A stretch of DNA of 43,081 bases from Alphaproteobacteria bacterium. GTDB taxonomy: Bacteria > Pseudomonadota > Alphaproteobacteria > Rs-D84. Shown here in pieces: positions 32,969 to 41,572 of this stretch. The position numbers and the translations under genes were made by a program. How positions within the stretch are numbered: position 1 is the first letter of the stretch; each line of letters starts with the position of its first letter. The stretch covers positions 1 through 43,081 of the forward strand of contig WSMU01000003.1 in the NCBI GenBank assembly GCA_013316395.1, written 5' to 3'. The notes beneath the pieces were generated by a model. It was not told where the DNA came from. It did not search any database and saw only the letters and a list, made by a program, of their open reading frames with translations.

Positions 32969-33271
32969 ATGGCTAAATTAGCGTTGATAAACAAACAGAA
33001 AAGACGTGAAAAGCTGGTCGCGCAGTATGCCTCAAAGCGTGATGCGATTAAGGCCAAGATGTCCGTCAATGCCACGCCTGATGAACGCATGGAAGCGATG
33101 AAGAAGCTGGCAAAACTGCCGCGTAATGCGAATCCGACGCGTTTGCGCAATCGTTGCAGCGTCACAGGACGTTCCCGCGGTTTCAGCCGCATGTTCGGTC
33201 TGTGCCGTCAGCAGGTTCGTACAATGGCGTCCGAAGGTAAACTGCCGGGCGTACGTAAGTCGAGCTGGTAA
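32969..33271 (+). CDS. rpsN: 30S ribosomal protein S14
   Basis: The product is 100 residues, the long zinc-independent type: the CxxC pairs of the zinc form are absent. The C-terminal [25 protein letters not shown] and the final KSSW are canonical. It lies 18 bp after rplE. Confidence 0.98.
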   Translation: MAKLALINKQKRREKLVAQYASKRDAIKAKMSVNATPDERMEAMKKLAKLPRNANPTRLRNRCSVTGRSRGFSRMFGLCRQQVRTMASEGKLPGVRKSSW

Positions 33272-33309
33272 AAACAACAATCGCAGCTGTGGACAATGCA
33301 GCTGTTTGA

Positions 33310-33325
33310 GCCGGAATTATCCGGC
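33310..33325 (+). promoter_or_regulatory. Hairpin upstream of rpsH
   Basis: GCCGG, loop AATTAT, CCGGC, ending 6 nt before the AGGAG of rpsH. A CAGCTG repeat lies just upstream. Confidence 0.5.
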
Positions 33326-33341
33326 ATAATAGGAGTAAAAG

Positions 33342-33740
33342 ATGTCATTATCACACCCGATAGGAGATATGGTGACCCGCATTCGCAACGGGCAGAATGC
33401 AGGTAAGGAAACCATAACCGTTCCGGCAAGCAATCTGCGTGCCGCGGTTTTGTCCGTACTGAAAGATGAAGGTTTCATCACTGATTTTCGCAAAGAACAG
33501 ATTGACGAACATCGTTCGAACTTGGTCGTTGAGCTGAAGTATGTCGGTGGAAACGGCGCGATTCAGGAAATTTCTATAGTGTCCAAACCGGGACGTCGCG
33601 TTTATTCCGGCAGTGCAAAAATGCCGAAAGTATTAAATGGCCTGGGTATTGCAATCGTATCAACCCCCAACGGCGTCATGACTGACCACAAGGCTCGCCT
33701 GATGAACGTAGGTGGCGAAGTATTGTGCAAGGTTATATAA
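33342..33740 (+). CDS. rpsH: 30S ribosomal protein S8
   Basis: The product is 132 residues. It is a primary 16S rRNA binder, and in E. coli it represses the spc operon. MSLSHPIGDMVTRIRNGQ and the C-terminal STPNGVMTDHKARLMNVGGEVLC are signatures. AGGAG is well placed. Confidence 0.98.
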   Translation: MSLSHPIGDMVTRIRNGQNAGKETITVPASNLRAAVLSVLKDEGFITDFRKEQIDEHRSNLVVELKYVGGNGAIQEISIVSKPGRRVYSGSAKMPKVLNGLGIAIVSTPNGVMTDHKARLMNVGGEVLCKVI

Positions 33741-33759
33741 TTGAAGTGAGGAACAAGTT

Positions 33760-34311
33760 ATGTCTCGTGCAGGAAAATATCCAGTAAAAATCCAGGACGG
33801 TGTTTCTGTTGAAATGACGGAAGCGGTTCTGGTCGTAAAGGGCCCGAAGGGCGAAATCAAGCTGCCGTTGGATACAAAAAATGCAGCTTTGGTTGATATT
33901 AAAATTGAAGACGGTCATGTGACCATTACTCCTAAGGATGCAGAAGATAAAACTTCGCGTGCAATGTGGGGTACAATGGCGCGTAATGTTCGTTGCGCAA
34001 TCCAGGGTGTGTCCGCCGGCTTCCAGAAAGCTATGTATATGAAAGGTGTTGGTTACAAGGCATCGGTTAAGGGCAACGATTTGGTTTTGGTTGCGGGTTA
34101 TTCGCATGATGTTGTTATCCCGATTCCGGCTGGCTTGTCTGTTCAGATGGGCGATGCGCCGACAGAATTTACCATCAGTGGTGTTGACAAGTGCCTGGTA
34201 GGCCAGTTTGCTGACAAGGTTCACAAGGTTCGCAAGGCCGACCCATACAAGGGCAAGGGTATCTTCTATAAGGGCGAAAAAATCCGCCGCAAGGAAGGTA
34301 AAAAGAAATAA
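33760..34311 (+). CDS. rplF: 50S ribosomal protein L6
   Basis: The product is 183 residues with two tandem L6 domains. It is next to the factor-binding sarcin-ricin region. The C-terminal DPYKGKGIFYKGEKIRRKEGKKK is canonical. It lies 19 bp after rpsH. Confidence 0.98.
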   Translation: MSRAGKYPVKIQDGVSVEMTEAVLVVKGPKGEIKLPLDTKNAALVDIKIEDGHVTITPKDAEDKTSRAMWGTMARNVRCAIQGVSAGFQKAMYMKGVGYKASVKGNDLVLVAGYSHDVVIPIPAGLSVQMGDAPTEFTISGVDKCLVGQFADKVHKVRKADPYKGKGIFYKGEKIRRKEGKKK

Positions 34312-34320
34312 TAAGTAGTG

Positions 34321-34340
34321 ATTCCCGCTGTTACGGGGAT
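34321..34340 (+). promoter_or_regulatory. Hairpin upstream of rplR
   Basis: ATTCCCG, loop CTGTTA, CGGGGAT. It shares its 14-base core with the hairpin before rplE. Confidence 0.6.
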
Positions 34341-34358
34341 ATGCAAAAAGGAAACAAA

Positions 34359-34715
34359 ATGTTGAAACATTTGTCTACAGAAGAAAGACGTACGCTGGCA
34401 AATCGCGGCGCGCTGAAAAGAAAGAATCCGGGCAAAATCCGTCTGTCGGTTTTCCGTTCCGGTCGTCACATTGAAATCCAGGCTATTGATGATGTTAAAG
34501 GTCACACTGTTTGCGCCGCATCGTCAAAGGAAAAAGACTTTAAGGGCCAGGGCTGGAATGTTGCCGGTGCTGAGCTGGTCGGCAAGGTATTTGCTGAACG
34601 CGCAGTAAAGGCGAATATTGCTGATAACTGTTATTTTGACCGCGGCGGCTATCGCTATCACGGTCGTGTCAAAGCCTTGTGCGAAGCTGTTCGTGCTGGT
34701 GGCGTCAGAATATAA
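34359..34715 (+). CDS. rplR: 50S ribosomal protein L18
   Basis: The product is 118 residues from ATG 34359 ([17 protein letters not shown]), served by AAAGGAAA. An in-frame ATG at 34341 would overlap the ribosome-binding site and is rejected. It binds 5S rRNA with L5. [24 protein letters not shown] is the family C-terminus. Confidence 0.97.
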   Translation: MLKHLSTEERRTLANRGALKRKNPGKIRLSVFRSGRHIEIQAIDDVKGHTVCAASSKEKDFKGQGWNVAGAELVGKVFAERAVKANIADNCYFDRGGYRYHGRVKALCEAVRAGGVRI

Positions 34716-34739
34716 TTGTAATATACGGAGTACATAAAA

Positions 34740-35294
34740 ATGGCACGTTTTGATGATAAAAAATTGCAGACGGATAATTTGGTAGACAAGTTGGTTTCTA
34801 TCAATCGCGTCTCGAAAACAGTTAAGGGCGGCCGCAACATGTCTTTCTCGGCATTGGTTGTGGTTGGTGACAAAGCCGGTCGCGTAGGTTTTGGTAAGGG
34901 CAAGGCGCTGGAAGTGCAGTCTGCTGTTCAGAAAGCGACTAAGGCCGCAAAGGCAAAAATGATTCGTGTTCCTTTGAAAGAAGGTCGTACACTGCATCAC
35001 GATAGCGCGGCGAAATATGGCGCCAGCAAGCTGGTTGTACGCAGCGCGGTTCCCGGTACCGGTATTATTGCGGGTGGTGCCTTGCGTGCGGTATTTGAAT
35101 GCTTGGGCGTTCAGGACGTTGTTGTGAAATCCCAGGGCTCTAACAACCCCAACAACATGATTCGCGCAGCTTTCATGGCATTTGCAAAAATGAATTCGCC
35201 GAAGACGGTTGCGGCACGCCGCGGCAAGTCTGTTGCGGAAATTATCGCAGGCCGTGACGGTAAAAAGCTGGAAGAAGCTGGCGAAGATAAATAA
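34740..35294 (+). CDS. rpsE: 30S ribosomal protein S5
   Basis: The product is 184 residues. It is a decoding-fidelity protein at the mRNA entry with an N-terminal dsRBD-like domain ([24 protein letters not shown]) followed by the S5 C-terminal domain. ACGGAG precedes the ATG. Confidence 0.98.
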   Translation: MARFDDKKLQTDNLVDKLVSINRVSKTVKGGRNMSFSALVVVGDKAGRVGFGKGKALEVQSAVQKATKAAKAKMIRVPLKEGRTLHHDSAAKYGASKLVVRSAVPGTGIIAGGALRAVFECLGVQDVVVKSQGSNNPNNMIRAAFMAFAKMNSPKTVAARRGKSVAEIIAGRDGKKLEEAGEDK

Positions 35295-35332
35295 CGCTTT
35301 GCGTGATTTAAAGAAAACGGAGTACTTTAGTT

Positions 35333-35512
35333 ATGTCTAAAATAGTTGTAAAGCAGGTAAAGAGCCTTATCGGTCGTCCGGAATCTCAGCGCAAGGTTAT
35401 TGCATCTTTGGGATTGGGCCGCATCGGCAAGACAAAAGAGCTGAACGATACGCCGGTTGTGCGTGGCATGATTGCCAAAGTTGCACACTTGGTTGAAGTT
35501 GTTGAGCAGTAA
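35333..35512 (+). CDS. rpmD: 50S ribosomal protein L30
   Basis: The short gene encodes 59 residues beginning MSKIVVKQVKSLIGRPESQ and ending VAHLVEVVEQ. That is the normal size for L30, including the family ASLGLGRIGKTKELNDTP segment. ACGGAG sits ahead of the ATG in the same context as rpsE. It fits the usual rpsE-rpmD-rplO order. Confidence 0.96.
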   Translation: MSKIVVKQVKSLIGRPESQRKVIASLGLGRIGKTKELNDTPVVRGMIAKVAHLVEVVEQ

Positions 35513-35530
35513 ATATAAAAAACCGAGTAG

Positions 35531-35546
35531 GGCGACACTTGTCGCC
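35531..35546 (+). promoter_or_regulatory. Hairpin upstream of rplO
   Basis: GGCGACA and TGTCGCC form a 7-bp stem with a minimal CT loop, in the 82-bp gap before rplO. Confidence 0.6.
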
Positions 35547-35594
35547 TTGCGAAAAAAGACTATATTGGTAGTCGTAGGATAAAAGGATAATAAA

Positions 35595-36053
35595 ATGAAA
35601 CTGAATGCACTGATGGATAATTATGGCGCGCGTGCGGATGCAAAGCGTGTAGGGCGTGGTATCGGCAGCGGTATGGGTAAGACAGCCGGTCGCGGTCACA
35701 AGGGTCAAAAGGCGCGCAGCGGTTCCCGCAAGCAGGCGACATTCCAGGGTGGACAGATGCCGATTTTGCGTCGTTTCCCGAAATTTGGATTTAACAATCC
35801 GTTTGCGAAGGAATATGTAACAATCAACCTGGGCGATATTGAAAAATTCATCGCGTCTGGTAAGATTGATGCCAAGGCACCGATTACTATTGATTCCCTG
35901 TTGGCGGCCAAAGTTATCAACCGCAAAATGTCTGGCTTGAAAGTTTTGGCGAAGGGTGAAATCAAATCTAAGGTTGAAATTGTTGCGGCCAAATGGTCCA
36001 AATCAGCCGAGGAAGCGATTGTAAAAGCCGGCGGTTCTATTAAGGCTGAATAA
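35595..36053 (+). CDS. rplO: 50S ribosomal protein L15
   Basis: The product is 152 residues. It is a late-assembly 50S protein with the Gly-rich N-terminal segment RVGRGIGSGMGKTAGRGHKGQKARSG, seen in full. The next gene starts only 2 bp after its stop. Confidence 0.98.
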   Translation: MKLNALMDNYGARADAKRVGRGIGSGMGKTAGRGHKGQKARSGSRKQATFQGGQMPILRRFPKFGFNNPFAKEYVTINLGDIEKFIASGKIDAKAPITIDSLLAAKVINRKMSGLKVLAKGEIKSKVEIVAAKWSKSAEEAIVKAGGSIKAE

Positions 36054-36055
36054 TA

Positions 36056-36355
36056 ATGATATCTCCCAAGCGTTACGCGCAGCACGTTAAGGATAATATG
36101 ACTGCTTCTTTCTCGAATGAGATTGCAGATGTTGTTATGGCGCGTGCTGGTTGTCAGCCGGATGTGTTCGCGCGTATCGTTGGGGAAATTCCGCGTTGTA
36201 TCCCGGCGAAATATCATAAGATACTGAGTGAGATTTTAATCACTGCCTGTTTTAGTAAGTTATGCAAAAAAGCAACTTACTCAATTCCATTGAGTGAAAA
36301 GCATAAAGTACTACAGCGTGCGCTGTTATACGCGGGAAATGTAAGAGAGAGTTAA
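36056..36355 (+). CDS. Unknown 99-residue protein between rplO and secY
   Basis: The family is not recognised. It starts 2 bp after the rplO stop and ends 4 bp before the secY start, so it is tightly built into the operon and probably translationally coupled; no strong ribosome-binding site of its own is seen. The product is basic and mostly helical, begins MISPKRYAQHVKDNMTASF, and has four Cys (AGCQ, PRCIP, TACFS, LCKK). There is no signal peptide or membrane segment. Ribosomal operons normally have nothing here. It could be a ribosome- or translocon-related accessory, or a passenger. Its intact frame and spacing suggest it is a real gene. Confidence 0.7.
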   Translation: MISPKRYAQHVKDNMTASFSNEIADVVMARAGCQPDVFARIVGEIPRCIPAKYHKILSEILITACFSKLCKKATYSIPLSEKHKVLQRALLYAGNVRES

Positions 36356-36359
36356 GCCG

Positions 36360-37679
36360 ATGAAATTTTTGAAAAACTTTTTTGGAAATCTGACAGATTT
36401 GCAAAAGCGTATTTTGTTCACACTGGGGGCGTTGATTGTTTATCGCGTGGGGTCTTTTATCCCGTTGCCGGGTGTAAATGCGTCGGCTGTTTTGCATTTA
36501 TTTAGCGGCGAAGGCAGCGGTATGATGGGCATGTTCGACATGTTTTCCGGTGGTTCGTTGTCGCGTATGTCGGTATTAGCGCTTAATATTTTCCCATATA
36601 TTTCCGCATCGATTGTTTTGCAGTTGTTAACAGCGACTAGCAAATCGTTAAATGAATTGCGCAAAGAGGGTGAGTCCGGCCGTATTAAAATCAATCAATA
36701 TACGCGCTATCTGGCGGTAGTCCTGGCCGTCGTTCAGGGTTGGGCCGTGGTGCGTGGTCTGGAGGCGATGGCACCTGTAAATGGCGTTGCTGCGGTTGTT
36801 AATCCGGGTTTTGCGTTTGAGCTGTCTGCAATTATCGCCCTGGTTGGGGGAACGGTATTTGTTATGTGGCTGGCGGAGCAGATTACTGCACGTGGTATAG
36901 GGCAGGGGGCTTCGTTACTGATTTTTGCTGGTATTATCGCAGAAGTGCCGGGTGGAATCGCAAAAGTATTTTCTTTGGGTTCCGTCGGTCAGATGTCGCC
37001 GGCGATGATTGCATTGGTTGTTGGATTTGTAGTCGGTATTGTTGCGCTGATTGCGTTCTTTGAACAGGCACAGCGTCGTATCCAGATTTTATATCCGCGC
37101 CAAGTTATGGCAAACGGTGTTACAAATACAAACGCCTCTTATCTGCCGATAAAGGTTAATATGTCGGGGGTTATGGGACCGGTATTCGCAGCCAGTATAA
37201 TGATGCTGCCGGCGTTTGTTCAGCGCTTTGTTCAGAGCGAGAATCTGCTGGTTCAAAATATTATGGGATTCTTTACGTATGGCGCATGGTCTTATATAAT
37301 CATGTATACGATATTGATTGCGTTCTTTGCGTATTTCCAAACGGCGGTTATCTTTAATTCTGAAGAGACAAGCAACAATTTGAAAAACGCAGGTGGCTAT
37401 ATCCCCGGTGTTCGTCCCGGCGAACAGACCATTCATTATCTGGATGCGGTTGTATCCCGTACAACGGCAATCGGCGTAATGTATTTGATTGTTGTTTGCG
37501 TTGTTCCGATTATTCTGAACACTCATTTTGGAATGCCGCTGGCGATTGGTGGGACAAGTGTTCTGATTGTGGCGGGTGTTGTACTTGACACTATGAACCA
37601 GGTTCAGTCTTATCTGGTCGCAAAGCAATATGGTGGTGTTATTAAAAAGGCACAAAAGAAAGGACGTTTCCGCGGATAA
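36360..37679 (+). CDS. secY: Protein translocase subunit SecY
   Basis: The product is 439 residues. It is the channel of the Sec translocon in the inner membrane, with ten predicted helices. Typical segments are the N-terminal DLQKRILFTLGALIVYRVGSFIPLPGV with the start of TM1, the plug region FDMFSGGSLSRMSVLALNIFPYISASI, and the C5-type loop NLKNAGGYIPGVRPGEQT. It would export the signal-peptide proteins encoded in this window. adk, often next, is missing. Confidence 0.98.
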   Translation: MKFLKNFFGNLTDLQKRILFTLGALIVYRVGSFIPLPGVNASAVLHLFSGEGSGMMGMFDMFSGGSLSRMSVLALNIFPYISASIVLQLLTATSKSLNELRKEGESGRIKINQYTRYLAVVLAVVQGWAVVRGLEAMAPVNGVAAVVNPGFAFELSAIIALVGGTVFVMWLAEQITARGIGQGASLLIFAGIIAEVPGGIAKVFSLGSVGQMSPAMIALVVGFVVGIVALIAFFEQAQRRIQILYPRQVMANGVTNTNASYLPIKVNMSGVMGPVFAASIMMLPAFVQRFVQSENLLVQNIMGFFTYGAWSYIIMYTILIAFFAYFQTAVIFNSEETSNNLKNAGGYIPGVRPGEQTIHYLDAVVSRTTAIGVMYLIVVCVVPIILNTHFGMPLAIGGTSVLIVAGVVLDTMNQVQSYLVAKQYGGVIKKAQKKGRFRG

Positions 37680-37707
37680 GCAAATAAAGCGGATGCGTAA
37701 ACAAGAT

Positions 37708-37735
37708 TTGACTTTTGCTGAATTTTGTATAAAAT
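37708..37735 (+). promoter_or_regulatory. Candidate promoter for rpsM-rpsK
   Basis: TTGACT, a 16-bp spacer and TAAAAT lie in the 164-bp gap after secY. A TATAAT also occurs near 37769. A CCAGG/CCTGG hairpin (about 37793-37818) precedes the rpsM ribosome-binding site. Confidence 0.6.
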
Positions 37736-37843
37736 GATTTGGCAAAATAAAATACCCGAAAGATTTATAATATAATTTTTCGGCGTTTATACCCAGGGCG
37801 GGATGACCGAATCCTGGCAGTAAAATAAAAAGGAAAACAAAAG

Positions 37844-38221
37844 ATGGCACGTATAGCAGGTGTGAACATTCCGACAGAAAAGCGTATTGAGGTTGCGCTG
37901 CAATACATTCATGGTATTGGCCCGGCCAAAGCGGCGCAGATTTGCGAAGCCCTGAAATTGAAAGAAGGACTGCGCGCAAAAGATTTGACTGACGAGGATG
38001 TTGTTAAAATTTCGAACTATATCGAACAGAACTTTAAGGTAGAAGGTGATATTCGTCGCGAAGTTGCGATGAACATCAAACGTTTGCAGGACTTGAAGGC
38101 ATATCGTGGTATTCGTCACCGTAACCGTTTACCGGTTCGCGGTCAGCGTACACAGACCAATGCACGTACTCGTAAGGGTAAGCGCGTAGTGGTCGCCGGT
38201 TCCGCAACCAAGGGTAAGTAA
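37844..38221 (+). CDS. rpsM: 30S ribosomal protein S13
   Basis: The product is 125 residues. It is in the 30S head and forms intersubunit bridges with L5. [25 protein letters not shown] and [22 protein letters not shown] are signatures. AAAGGAAA precedes the ATG. Confidence 0.98.
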   Translation: MARIAGVNIPTEKRIEVALQYIHGIGPAKAAQICEALKLKEGLRAKDLTDEDVVKISNYIEQNFKVEGDIRREVAMNIKRLQDLKAYRGIRHRNRLPVRGQRTQTNARTRKGKRVVVAGSATKGK

Positions 38222-38384
38222 AATTTAATCTAATGCCGCGTCTGTTTGATGTTGGCGCGCTGGTGTCGCTTGTTGTACACTTCGCTTACCAACATCGGGG
38301 TATTCAAAGCATTATCTTAAATTTTGAAATAAGGTAGAGATTAACACGACAGTTAATTGAAGACATCTAAAAAGGTAAAAAATA

Positions 38385-38768
38385 ATGGCAGTAGCAAAAA
38401 CAAAAAAGAAAGTTGTTAAGAAAGTATCGCATGGCATTGCGCATGTTGTTGCGACAAATAACAACACTCGTATCACAATCACAGACCAGTCCGGCGCCGT
38501 TTTGACATGGGCGACGGCCGGTGCGAATAACTTTAAGGGCGCCAAAAAGTCCACGCCGTATGCGGCGACGGTTGTTGCGGACGCTGTTGGCAAAAAAGTT
38601 GCCGAAATGGGTATGAAAACAGTTGACGTTCTGATGCGTGGTATCGGCCAGGGACGTGAATCCGCCGTGCGCGGTTTGGCAAACGCCGGTCTGATTGTGC
38701 AGAGCATTACGGATACAACACGTATTCCGCACAATGGCTGCCGTCCTAAAAAGGTTCGCCGCGTGTAA
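38385..38768 (+). CDS. rpsK: 30S ribosomal protein S11
   Basis: The product is 127 residues. It is in the 30S platform near the E site. SGAVLTWATAGANNFKGAKKSTPYAA and the C-terminal TRIPHNGCRPKKVRRV are canonical. The 163-bp gap from rpsM has no gene. A terminator follows, so rpoA is not simply read through. Confidence 0.98.
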   Translation: MAVAKTKKKVVKKVSHGIAHVVATNNNTRITITDQSGAVLTWATAGANNFKGAKKSTPYAATVVADAVGKKVAEMGMKTVDVLMRGIGQGRESAVRGLANAGLIVQSITDTTRIPHNGCRPKKVRRV

Positions 38769-38787
38769 ACGTGCATCTTATAAAAAT

Positions 38788-38819
38788 AACGGGGCCATGT
38801 TGCCCCGTTTTTATTTTTT
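38788..38819. terminator. Bidirectional terminator between rpsK and the inverted gene
   Basis: AACGGGGC pairs perfectly with GCCCCGTT (38802-38809), with T-runs on the plus strand and A-runs that become T-runs on the minus strand. It serves rpsK and the convergent cysteine-rich gene. Confidence 0.88.
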
Positions 38820-39300
38820 AATCACTATAGTAACAGTCGTTTATGTATTGATAAGTGCCGCTCTGGTCCCCCATCTCGATGTCGGCGGGCTGATAGCATT
38901 CGGTAATTACACTTGCGCCCGCAGCGGCGGTTGTGCCATACATGCCGTCCGACACGGGGCAGCGCGTGCATGATGTCCCTTTGCCGTAATAGCCTGTAAA
39001 ACACCGGTATTCGCATAATGCATTTGTTGCTGTTTTTCTGCATCTTATTTGATAATGCATATTGAGGATACTTGTCCATGTGGTCTTGGGACATGCGGCT
39101 GGGCATTCCGCCGGGTCGATTATCGTGCTAATACAGCCTGCCTCGGCGCATGTTTCACTACTGCTGCGACAGCAGGTGGGTTCGCCTGGCTTAATCGGGC
39201 AGTGAACAATGTATATGTTGTCGCAGGTGCGGGCAATGGCATTGTTGGCAAGTATAATGCCAAAGGCGGCTCCGCATAATAAGGTAATCGTTTTTTTCAT
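38818..39300 (-). CDS. Cysteine-rich secreted protein (paralogue 3), inside the alpha operon
   Basis: The product is 160 residues from the ATG at 39300 (MKKTITLLCGAAFGIILANNAIA signal peptide). A longer frame upstream runs into the structured leader and is rejected. The mature part has paired Cys (CPIKPGEPTCCRSSSETCAEAGC). Its C-terminal module reads YRCFTGYYGKGTSCTRCP, TECYQPADIEMGDQSGTYQYINDCYYS, closely matching the paralogues at 15319 and 15846. It is likely disulphide-bonded outside the cytoplasm; the role is unknown. It interrupts the rpsK-rpoA order on the opposite strand. GGGATTT, 6 nt before the ATG, is the ribosome-binding region and is complementary to part of its leader. Confidence 0.78.
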   Translation of the reverse strand: MKKTITLLCGAAFGIILANNAIARTCDNIYIVHCPIKPGEPTCCRSSSETCAEAGCISTIIDPAECPAACPKTTWTSILNMHYQIRCRKTATNALCEYRCFTGYYGKGTSCTRCPVSDGMYGTTAAAGASVITECYQPADIEMGDQSGTYQYINDCYYSD

Positions 39301-39306
39301 GCTTTC

Positions 39307-39566
39307 AAATCCCTGTCTTTGTGTTAAACAAAATGCCGCCATGGAATTGGCGGCCGGGGATTTCAGAAAATCATAACATAAAATGACCCCGTGGCTTTTG
39401 GATTAAACCTGTTATATAGCCACGGATCCCCGACCGGTTAAAATCGGGTGATATAAAACACACGGCGCATTATTGCGCCGACGCATTTTGTCGGATTCAG
39501 TGCGTATCATCGCACAGTTATGTTATGGGATTTCTGAGGTCCCTGAGCCAACATCCCTGTTGATTC
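39307..39566 (-). ncRNA. Structured RNA leader, copy B (candidate riboswitch or cis-regulatory RNA)
   Basis: Homologous in order and shape to 16654-16903. Closing helix P1: 39543-39518 with 39381-39356. Hairpins: 39517-39498, 39494-39478, 39477-39466 and 39448-39429. The 8-bp stem (39425-39418 with 39396-39389) encloses the conserved ACAGGTTTAATCCAAA loop. A hairpin GCCGCCA/TGGCGGC is at 39354-39335. AAATCCC (39363-39357) in P1 is complementary to GGGATTT (39313-39307) at the ribosome-binding site. Compared with copy A, paired bases have changed in concert while conserved single-stranded blocks (ACAGGGATGT, GGGGTCATT and the loop) are kept. Confidence 0.85.
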
Positions 39567-39573
39567 AAAAAGA

Positions 39574-39602
39574 AGTATATAAATTGTGTGTGCTTAAGTA
39601 AA
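39574..39602 (-). promoter_or_regulatory. Promoter of structured leader B
   Basis: On the minus strand TTTACT (39602-39597), a 17-bp spacer and TATACT (39579-39574). The expected +1 is about 39567-39566, the first conserved base of the leader, as in copy A. Confidence 0.65.
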
Positions 39603-39665
39603 GAATAAAAGAGTGGTTTTGGGAATCAAAAGTAAAAAAATTGTATATGCATGGGGCTTAACAGA

Positions 39666-39694
39666 TTGACTTTCTGATATTATTGATATAAGAT
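39666..39694 (+). promoter_or_regulatory. Candidate rpoA promoter
   Basis: TTGACT, a 17-bp spacer and TAAGAT (an overlapping TATAAG gives 15 bp) lie about 70 bp before rpoA. It is needed because a terminator and an inverted gene separate rpoA from rpsK. It is divergent from the leader B promoter. Confidence 0.6.
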
Positions 39695-39765
39695 GTTATT
39701 CGCATGAAAAACTCATGCATGCCGAAATGGTGAAAATGATAAACTAAGCCAAATGGAGCAACATC

Positions 39766-40794
39766 ATGATTGAAAAAAATTGGATGACTTTGATTAAGCC
39801 GAAAAAGCTGAATATCAAAGTGGATGAGCATAATCCAAACCTGGCAACATTGGTTGCCGAACCCCTGGAAAAAGGATATGGTTTAACATTGGGTACCGCA
39901 TTGCGTCGCGTATTATTGTCGTCGTTGCAGGGTTGCGCACCTATTTATATCAAGATTGACGGGGTACAACACGAATTTTCTTCGCTGCAGGGTATTCGCG
40001 AAGATGTAACTGATATCATCCTGAACCTGAAGGGTGTTTATTTCAAAGCCCTGACCGAAGGTCAGCACAAGGCCATACTGAAAGTAAAAGGCCCGGCCGT
40101 TGTTACCGCGGGGATGATTGAAACATCCGGCAGCGTTGAGGTTATGAACAAAGATGTTGAAATCTGCACACTGGACAAGGGCGCATCTTTGGATATGGAA
40201 ATAACATTGGCCACAGGTCGTGGTTATGTTCCGGCATCTGCGCATGCAGACGGGCTGCCGCTGGGTGTGATTCCGGTAGATTCTATTTTCTCGCCGATTT
40301 TGAACGTTGCAACAGAAGTTTCTGCAACCCGTGTCGGCCAATCTACGGATTTTGACAAACTGGAACTGACTGTTAAAACAAACGGCAGCGTTTCGCCCGA
40401 AGATGCGATTGCATACGCCGCGCGTATTTTGACAGACCAGTTGGTTGTATTTATCAACTTCGAAGACCCGGCGCAGATTAACGCTCCGACCGAAGAAGAG
40501 AAGGCGAAAGACGCATTGCCGTTTGACCCGAAATTGCTGAAGCATGTTGATGAGCTGGAACTGTCTGTTCGTGCAAATAACTGCCTGAAGAATGACAAGA
40601 TTAACTGGCTGGGTGAACTGGTCCAGAAGACAGAAGCCGATATGCTAAAAACACCGAACTTTGGCCGCAAGTCCTTGAATGAAATCAAGGTTCAATTGGA
40701 GGCCATGGGCCTGGGCTTGGGTATGGAAGTACCGGGCTGGCCGCCGGAAAATATCGCGGAATTGGCGAAAAAATACGAAGACCCTTATAAATAA
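39766..40794 (+). CDS. rpoA: DNA-directed RNA polymerase subunit alpha
   Basis: The product is 342 residues. The N-terminal dimerisation domain includes [27 protein letters not shown], and the C-terminal domain ([15 protein letters not shown]..., [22 protein letters not shown]) binds UP elements and activators. GGAGC lies upstream of the ATG. It is followed by rplQ as usual. Confidence 0.98.
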   Translation: MIEKNWMTLIKPKKLNIKVDEHNPNLATLVAEPLEKGYGLTLGTALRRVLLSSLQGCAPIYIKIDGVQHEFSSLQGIREDVTDIILNLKGVYFKALTEGQHKAILKVKGPAVVTAGMIETSGSVEVMNKDVEICTLDKGASLDMEITLATGRGYVPASAHADGLPLGVIPVDSIFSPILNVATEVSATRVGQSTDFDKLELTVKTNGSVSPEDAIAYAARILTDQLVVFINFEDPAQINAPTEEEKAKDALPFDPKLLKHVDELELSVRANNCLKNDKINWLGELVQKTEADMLKTPNFGRKSLNEIKVQLEAMGLGLGMEVPGWPPENIAELAKKYEDPYK

Positions 40795-40947
40795 TAGGGT
40801 AGGGAAAGCAAGGGTAAAAATCCCTTGCTTTTTTTATAAAATAATTTAAAATTAACCGGCTGCATATTACTGAAGCTATGTGTTTTAGGGTATGCGAATA
40901 TAACAATCCCCGTATTCGGGGCAGAAACAGATAATAAGGAGTAGTCG

Positions 40948-41457
40948 ATGAGACACGCAAAAGCAGGTCGCACTTTTAATCGCGACACAAATGCACGCAA
41001 GGCATTGTTTGTTGGCCTGGCGAAAAGCTTGATTGAAAAAGAACAGATTAAAACTACATTGCCCAAGGCAAAAGACTTGCGTCGCGTGGTTGAAAAATTG
41101 ATTACCCGTGCAAAGAACGACACTGTTGCAAACCGTCGTTTGACGGCATCTGAACTGGGCAACAGCTCTGAAAAAACAGTTAAGAAGCTGTTTGATGTTT
41201 TGGGCCCGCGCTATGCGCAGCGCCCGGGTGGTTACACACGCGTTTTAAAGGCCGGTTTCCGTTATGGTGATGCGGCACCGATGGCGATTATCGAATTGGT
41301 TGACCGTGATGAAAATGCAAAGAAAGTAGCAGCGCCTGCGGCGGAGACTCCGGTGGCCGAAGAAGTAGCCGAAGCACCGGCGAAAAAAGAAGCCGCAGCA
41401 GAAAAGAAAGCTGCAAAGAAAGAGCCGGCAAAGAAGTCTGCAAAGGCTGCGAAGTAA
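40948..41457 (+). CDS. rplQ: 50S ribosomal protein L17
   Basis: The product is 169 residues. The core ([44 protein letters not shown]) is canonical. After about residue 125 it carries an Ala/Lys/Glu-rich low-complexity tail of some 45 residues, of the kind common in alphaproteobacterial L17. AAGGAG precedes the ATG. It is the last gene of the superoperon, with a terminator 19 bp on. Confidence 0.97.
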   Translation: MRHAKAGRTFNRDTNARKALFVGLAKSLIEKEQIKTTLPKAKDLRRVVEKLITRAKNDTVANRRLTASELGNSSEKTVKKLFDVLGPRYAQRPGGYTRVLKAGFRYGDAAPMAIIELVDRDENAKKVAAPAAETPVAEEVAEAPAKKEAAAEKKAAKKEPAKKSAKAAK

Positions 41458-41473
41458 TCGAATAATAGTACCT

Positions 41474-41505
41474 AAAAAGCATCCCCAAACGGGGATGCTT
41501 TTTTT
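41474..41505 (+). terminator. rplQ terminator
   Basis: AAAGCATCCCC and GGGGATGCTTT form a perfect 11-bp stem with an AAAC loop and a T-run. It closes the ribosomal superoperon. Confidence 0.93.
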
Positions 41506-41544
41506 ATTTAATGCATGGCTAATAGCTTCTTAGAGGTGCTTATA

Positions 41545-41569
41545 TAAAAATCCCCCGTTTGGGGGATTT
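41545..41569 (-). terminator. Terminator of the right-edge minus-strand gene
   Basis: On the minus strand AAATCCCCC, loop AAAC, GGGGGATTT, followed by a T-rich tail. It lies 4 bp after the stop codon. Confidence 0.88.
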
Positions 41570-41572
41570 GTT

